Below are positions 58,382 through 64,000 of a stretch of 64,000 bases of DNA, piece by piece. Under the pieces are notes generated by a model. That model was not told where the DNA came from, did no database searches, and was given only the letters and a program-made list of their open reading frames with translations. This DNA is from Rehmannia glutinosa. Taxonomy: Eukaryota; Streptophyta; Magnoliopsida; Lamiales; Orobanchaceae. The position numbers and the translations under genes were made by a program. Position 1 is the stretch's first letter, and each line of letters begins with the position of its first letter. The stretch covers positions 57,583,267-57,647,266 of the forward strand of contig CM071934.1 in NCBI GenBank assembly GCA_016081115.2. Direction: 5' to 3'.

Positions 58382-58809
58382 TGGAAGAGAACTTTTGTTG
58401 CTAAGCATTCATTCACGTAAAACAACTTTTAAGGAATAATAAATAAAAGGTTTTGTTTAAAAAGGCGTATACCTAGAATCACATATTAATAGGAGTCTAA
58501 TAGGAGTCCGATTAATCCGACTAATAGATGAAAGTGAATCTGTTAACTTTAAAGTTTTGGTAAGTCTATAGGAAAAGATAGATTTTTAATGGGATTTTGA
58601 AGGCAAAAATCTTTATCCGAAAATCTTTGGAGTTTCAGCTGCAAAAGGAATGAATAATTGGGCTAAAATAAATAATGGGCTTGTACTTGGGCTAATGAGA
58701 ATTTTGGGCATAAGAAAGTTGGACTTGAATTTAAATAAAAAGTTAAGAAAATTAAGCCCCTATATAACTAAAATTCTCATCTTAAAATAAATATAGTCTG
58801 GGTGTTACA
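58382..58809 (-). repeat. 5' LTR fragment of the inserted Tekay-type element
   Basis: Matches 56673-57104 with few changes. The LTR part next to the PBS is deleted. Confidence 0.9.
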
Positions 58810-59150
58810 GGGTTGCCCTATAGGGCGACCGGTCGACCACGAGACAAAAATGTTGTCCAATTTTTGTCGAAAATAAAACTCAAGAAATACTCCGAAAATT
58901 TAGTAAAAACATTTTAAACCAATCGGGAGTATTTAGACAACATTTAGAAATCTTGTTTAGGAGTAAAAACCCATTGACATAAAATCATTAAAAGTGTTGT
59001 CCATTATTAACAAAAATAAACTTGAGGAAATACTCCGAAAAATATTAAAACCATTTTAAATCATTTAGGAGTATTTGGACAACCTTTAAAAACATTGTTT
59101 TGGTGATAAAATAAAATCATCAAAATTAAGATAAAAACATGTATCAAACA

Positions 59151-59164
59151 ATCTCCCCCTTTTT
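59151..59164 (-). other. Polypurine tract of copia C
   Basis: The minus strand reads AAAAAGGGGGAGAT directly before the LTR. Repeated at 63747. Confidence 0.85.
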
Positions 59165-60740
59165 GATGATTACAAACCAAAACAATTTTTACACAAACTA
59201 AGAGAGCAATTTAAGAAATGATTTTCCGGTAAAAACATTTGACCGTTTGGAAGCAACCAAAATTTCCAAAAATATTAAAGCAACCAAGTAGGGAGTAAAT
59301 ATTTTTCAATAATAAGCACAAGCTCCCCCTATCAACAAGCATATCAAGAATAATGTAAAAGCAATTTTCCATAAGCTAAAAGCTTTAGCTTTTACAATTT
59401 GTTCAAGAGCTTATAAGCTCCCCCTGTCACAAAAACATCATTCAACACTTGTATAAGTCCATCAAGCAATAATTGGACTAAAAATTAATCATAACTTATG
59501 GCTTTTATGAGCCATAGCTTATAGCTTTTATGACAAGCTTTTATTAGCTTCTTTGAGCTAATGAGCCAATATCCTGTTTCTCCTCCTTTGGAATCATCAA
59601 AAAGAATGTTAGGATGATAAAAATATCATACAAATATATCAAAGTGCTTTAAACGAGACGGTTTATCAACCATCGAGCAAATTATACATAAAGTCCAAGG
59701 AAAATGGGAGAATTGTAACATAGGAGATCCATAAGATCATTAGTTAGCTAAAAACATGATTTCAAAAAGATTTTAAGACATTTTGAAGCAAGAGAATCAT
59801 GTAGAAGTTGAAAGTTTCATTGCGACATTTCATCGAACACCTTGTGCGCGTGAAAAATAAAAGAGGTTGCATGTAGTCCTTGTAAAGGTTTCAAACCAAA
59901 AATTTTCATATCATCAATCAACCTCATTCCAAAGCTCAAAAAGATTATATGCAACATATGCAACATTTGTTCATCAAATAAGAAGCTCAAAGTAGATTCT
60001 CAAGGGTTCAACCTTGATTGAGATAAGCTAAGAATGATCAAGGCATTACAAATGCCAAAAATTAGAACATCTACCAAGTAATAAGTCATGCCTTACACAA
60101 TACATGTATCAAATGTCAAAAAGTCCCAACATATCCAACTAAGCATAAAAGATCAAAGCATTAAGAGAAGCACTTTTACCATCAAGTACTTCATACCAAT
60201 ATTCAAACCAAGCCATATAAGAGTATTTTTACCATCAAATACTCCATCAAAATCATGATCATCCACAAGTCATTATCAACTTGTAATTTTCACCCTTTCA
60301 ATAAGACAAGCAAATTTTATTAGTATGAAAGAGTTTTACAAAAGTTCATCAAAATACAAAGCATTAATAATGAAAATGCTAGAAAGTAAAGGATCATCAT
60401 TCCTTAAGGGGTTAAAGTGAAATATCTTAAAAGATATGTGCATAAGCATAATATCGAGTTTAAAGGAAAATACGAGTAGACATACCTCGATAGTTTAAGA
60501 AACTTGATGACGTAATGAGTATGAATTATGTATCCTACACAATTCTTAGACAACATTTGCATAGAAAATACAAGTGTAGGCAAGTAATAGGAGATATCAA
60601 AAAGAGCTTATGCTATAAGATTTCATAAGAGATAATAAGCCACATAAGTCTAATTAAAATGCACAAGAGTTTTAAAAACATCATATAAGGTCTTCTTTTT
60701 CAAAAAAAATTTTAAAAGCACAAATATATATTAAAGACCT
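59165..60740 (-). other. Untranslated 3' region of copia C
   Basis: No ORF recognised. Two more purine motifs (AGGGGGAGCTT on the minus strand near 59325 and 59417) resemble extra PPTs, as known for Sireviruses. 59360-59570 is rich in inverted repeats built from AAGCTTT, AGCTTTTA and CATAACTTATGG elements. Confidence 0.65.
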
Positions 60741-62275
60741 TTAAAAAAAAACTTGAAAACTCATTTTGCAATAGAGACACAAATAAAAACAAAAATAAAA
60801 TGCATATATAAATGGAGAGATACGGTTTACCAATTGCGCCCGTTTCCATGGGTTGTGTCTTTCCCATTCTTGATGATATCTTCCCCTTGAGAAGTCACTT
60901 TGTTGATGATGACTTCTTTGATTACTCCATTTCAAGGTTGGTTACCTTCCCATTGTTGATGGTTTCTTCTTCTTTGAAAATGATCTTGTTGATGATGTCT
61001 TTGCCATTTTCAAGGATTGTGTTCTTCCCATTTTTGATTATACGCTTCTTTGGAAATTGGCTTTGTTGATAATAGTTTCTCATTCTTTGATCAAATGAAA
61101 CGTTCATTTGATGTTTTCTTGGTGGCATGAATTTTCTCCGATTATTACTTCGCCGGGTACCTAATAACACATTATTTTGTGGTACCCTCATGTGTTTGGG
61201 TCCTTTAGGATTAGCTTTGAGACTTTTAGGTCTCCAACAATAATTAGAGCTATTTCTAGCCCGACAAGAATTAGCCGTATGACCCTTTTTGCCACAATAA
61301 AAACAAGTAATAAATCTAGGAGCATAATGACCAATATGCATAGTGACTTGATCCTTTTTCATATGATTAACAACATTAGGCTTATGATCAAGTCCTTTAT
61401 CACAATTATGAATATCAACAATATTGGACATTTTATTGGTACTCAAGTTGGATTTTAATAAATCATTTTTCATGCAATCAATATTCTCAACAAGAGTACT
61501 ATTTTCTTTTTCAAGGTTTCTAACCTTGTCAAGAGTGGTGGTGTGAGCACATGATAGTGATTCATAGGAAGTAAATAAACTATCCTTATCATTTTTCAAA
61601 ATATTGAATTCCTTTTTCAAATTTTTGTATCTAACAAGTAAGCTTTGGAATTCATTTTGAAGTTCATCATAATCATTTTGTAAATCACTATAATCATTTT
61701 GAACGACAATATCATAGGAAGTAGAGGGTTTAAGACATACCTCGTTTTCTTCATTTATGCCCATAAAACAATATTCAACTTCTTCATAGTTGGAAGTTGT
61801 AGGAGGCTTGTTCCTTAGATTTGAGCTTGTATGACCTTGAGAAGTAGATGCTTTTGTTTGACTCCTTTCATTTGCAAATACTCCATAGATGGCTTCTAAT
61901 TTTTGCCATACTTCATGTGCCGATTTTATTCCTACAATATGTTCATATTCTATATTAGTAAATGAACAATACAAAATATTTAAAGCCTTACCGTTTAAGG
62001 AGATGGTTTTCTTTTCTTCATTATTGAGCTTTTTGAAGCCTTTTGAGGTGTGTGGTGTATCTTTCATCGGAATGGATTCTCCGTTCATGACGGTGTTCCA
62101 AATGTCGAACCCGCAACCTTGTAAGTAGCATTCCATTCTTTCTTTCCAAAAATTAAAATTTTTGGAATCAAATAGTGATGGCTTGGTGGTGGAGGTGCCG
62201 GAAAGATGAGCTTCGTTGGTAGCCGATGATCGTTTCTCTTCACTCGCGATGTGAAACGAGCTTGCCAAAGAGTTT
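60741..62275 (-). pseudogene. Copia C gag, internally deleted
   Basis: The minus-strand frame is open from inside the LTR to 60922. The capsid N-terminus reads TKPSLFDSKNFNFWKERMEC and IWNTVMNGE; LNGKALNILYCSF and SAHEVWQKLEAIYG follow. The UBN2 core is then missing: the text jumps to ERSQTKASTSQGH. An acidic/coiled-coil region (NDYSDLQNDYDELQNEFQSL) and an intact CCHC knuckle (CFYCGKKGHTANSCRA) come next. A basic C-terminus is built of three degenerate repeats of about 80 bp and shifts frame near 60925. No ATG fits the expected start; the usual ATG before ATNEA reads TCG here (about 62205). Protease does not follow. Confidence 0.82.
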
Positions 62276-62288
62276 GGCTTTGATACCA
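62276..62288 (-). other. Primer binding site of copia C
   Basis: The minus strand reads TGGTATCAAAGCC: tRNA-Met type with one change from TGGTATCAGAGCC. Two bases from the LTR. Confidence 0.88.
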
Positions 62289-62290
62289 CT

Positions 62291-63746
62291 TGTAAGTCCA
62301 AGCGGCTACGATAATCTAGAGGGGGGGTGAATAGATTATCTCCATCTTTTCGATTCCGCCCTCTTTTTGCAATCAAATGCTCAAAGACAATAATAAAGGT
62401 GCGGAATGTAAACAACACACGTTGATTTAAAGAGGTTCAACCCACCTAGGGCCTAATCCTCTACCACCCCAAAGATATCCAGGGATGGATTTCAAAAGAA
62501 AAAGAATTTTATTAATTACCAAAATTAATACAAATTCAACTTACAACACCTTGAAGAGCACCATACTCTTCTTCAACACCACCTTTGGAGATTACCACAA
62601 TATCCCTTCAACGGCACCTTGTGAAGATTACCACAATCTTCAACCTTGAAGAATACCAAATTCTTCAACACCTCAATAAGAAGATCACCACAATCTTCTT
62701 CACCTATCACCTAGATCATCCAAGTGTGTTCTTACCACAAGAACACTCACAAGGATATCTTGTGTTTGAATGATAACCAAAAATCAAGATTACAACTCAA
62801 TAATGAATAATACAATTTGAGTGCAAGGTGTAATCAAGAATAGCCTAGACCTCAAGGATGTGAAAGTGATAAGCTAGGCAAATTTACAACAAGAATAATA
62901 ACAATGAAAGACCAAGTATATGCTTGAAGTGTATCTTGTTGTGTTGTATCTCAAATGTTGTATTGGTTGCTCCAAAACTTCCTCTATTTATAGGAGATGA
63001 TTGATCAAGCATAGGCTCCTCTTGGGGATTGAAAATCTACAGAAAAATACAATTCAAATCAAGAATATAGCTGTTAGAAACCAATCCCACAATTTAAGGA
63101 AATGTGTCTGTTTGTCAAACGGTCATATTTTTTTGTCAATACACAGGCGACCGGTCGCACGAAATAAGAGAAATAAGAACACTTTGAAAATTTCAACAGG
63201 CGACCGATCGACGAGGCTTCACCGGTCGACCCTGTCTCAACCGGTCTCCCTAATCAAAAAAACGAAGAGGTTATGTTCGTTTCAAAATGAAACTTGTACC
63301 TGGCCGACCATCGGGCGACCGGACCGGTCGACGCCGAGCGACTTGGTCGACACTGCTTTTTTTTACCTCCGTCTCATTTTCTGTTTCTAAAAACATCTTG
63401 ATACGGGTTGCCCTATAGGCGGCCCGGTCGATTCACGAGACAAAAATGTTGTCCAATTTTTGTCGAAAATAAAACTCAAGAAATACTCAGAAAATTTAGT
63501 AAAAACATTTTAAACCAATCGGGAGTATTTAGACAACATTTAGAAATCTTGTTTAGGAGTAAAAACCCATTGACATAAAATCATTAAAAGTGTTGTCCAT
63601 TATTAACAAAAATAAACTTGAGGAAATACTCCGGAAAATATTAAAACCATTTTAAATCATTTAGGAGTATTTGGACAACCTTTAAAAACATTGTTTTGGT
63701 GATAAAATAAAATCATCAAAATTAAGATAAAAACATGTATCAAACA
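62291..63746 (-). repeat. Right LTR of copia C
   Basis: Uninterrupted, 1456 bp, same ends as the left LTR. TATA and hairpin series conserved. It is followed by a second copy of the internal 3' end instead of host DNA. Confidence 0.92.
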
Positions 63747-64000
63747 ATCTCCCCCTTTTTGATGATTACAAACCAAAACAATTTTTACACAAACTAAGAG
63801 AGCAATTTAAGAAATGATTTTCCGGTAAAAACATTTGACCGTTTGGAAGCAACCAAAATTTCCAAAAATATTAAAGCAACCAAGTAGGGAGTAAATATTT
63901 TTCAATAATAAGCACAAGCTCCCCCTATCAACAAGCATATCAAGAATAATGTAAAAGCAATTTTCCATAAGCTAAAAGCTTTAGCTTTTACAATTTGTTC
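63747..64000 (-). mobile_element. Second copia C internal 3' end (runs off the window)
   Basis: PPT and untranslated sequence identical by eye to 59151-59404. Shows a further copy continuing to the right. Confidence 0.85.

Larger units (their letters stand above)
54819..58809 (-). mobile_element. Tekay-type element inserted in copia C's left LTR, internally deleted
   Basis: Flanked by GGGTT at 54814-54818 and 58810-58814; the uninterrupted right LTR shows the single site near 63407. TGTAACGC at one end and GTGTTACA at the other. A full 3' LTR, 1.28 kb of the 3' interior and the last 428 bp of the other LTR remain. A deletion ending at 58381/58382 removed PBS, gag and most of pol. Confidence 0.92.
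53682..59150 (-). repeat. Left LTR of copia C, interrupted by a Tekay insertion
   Basis: TGTAAGTCCAAGC to ATCAAACA. Without the 3991-bp insert and its extra GGGTT it is about 1473 bp, matching the right LTR (1456 bp). Confidence 0.92.
53682..64000 (-). mobile_element. Copia element C (Sirevirus-like), tandem LTR-internal-LTR-internal
   Basis: Left LTR 53682-59150 (split by a Tekay copy), internal 59151-62290, right LTR 62291-63746, then a second internal 3' end (63747 on). On the minus strand the internal part has PBS, gag only, and about 1.6 kb of untranslated 3' sequence; protease to RNase H are missing. The right LTR serves two internal regions. The 254 bp after each LTR (59151-59404 and 63747-64000) appear identical, so the duplication is recent. 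Confidence 0.85.

Overview
The window looks like gene-poor plant (probably eudicot) heterochromatin. Essentially all of it is nested LTR retrotransposons, and I see no host gene, tRNA, rRNA or CRISPR array. The plant assignment rests on Athila-type elements primed by tRNA-Asp, Tat-type elements with a second RNase H, Tekay-like LTRs beginning TGTAAC, and Sirevirus-like copia elements with an env-like ORF. Almost every ORF is broken by stops or frameshifts.

Layout, left to right. 1-5478: a Tekay-like gypsy element on the minus strand with two partial LTRs and an almost non-coding interior. 5479-10090: copia element A (minus), cut off in integrase on the left and in its 5' LTR on the right. 10091-16967: Athila copy 1 (plus), with gag, an ATHILA-type ORF and a truncated 3' LTR. 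16968-47132: one Tat-type element, D (minus), split into three pieces. Its interruptions are Athila copy 2 (19299-27459), inserted in the end of pol, and copia B (32902-46933, about 14 kb), inserted in the 5' LTR with a 5-bp target duplication. 47133-50353: a 1.7-kb tandem duplication of a gag-protease remnant of another Athila-like element. 50354-53681: Athila copy 3, almost fully non-coding. 53682-64000: copia C (minus), present as LTR-internal-LTR-internal in tandem. Its left LTR carries a Tekay insertion (54819-58809) flanked by GGGTT.

The three Athila copies share one gag-to-3'-tail junction and all lack protease, RT, RNase H and integrase. They therefore look like an amplified non-autonomous family rather than three separate accidents. 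Copies 1 and 2 also keep an ATHILA-type second ORF preceded by its own promoter-like block: CpG-rich palindromes, then a TATA-like box, then a pyrimidine-rich leader. The same kind of palindromes lies upstream of the TATA box in the LTRs. Copia C independently shows CpG-rich palindromes upstream of its TATA box. It also has a series of six small hairpins, most with an ACCAC loop, in the stretch expected to be the RNA leader.

The insertion order can be read from the nesting. The Athila-like remnant at 47 kb was hit by D. D was then hit by Athila 2 and by copia B. Copia A was hit by Athila 1, Athila 3 by copia C, and copia C by the Tekay copy. Two junctions (about 5478 and 16967) join unrelated elements without a terminus on one or both sides, so they are deletion or recombination scars. 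The two LTRs of copia B differ mostly at sites reading CAG or CTG in one copy and CG-like in the other, which suggests base-calling or consensus error rather than age.
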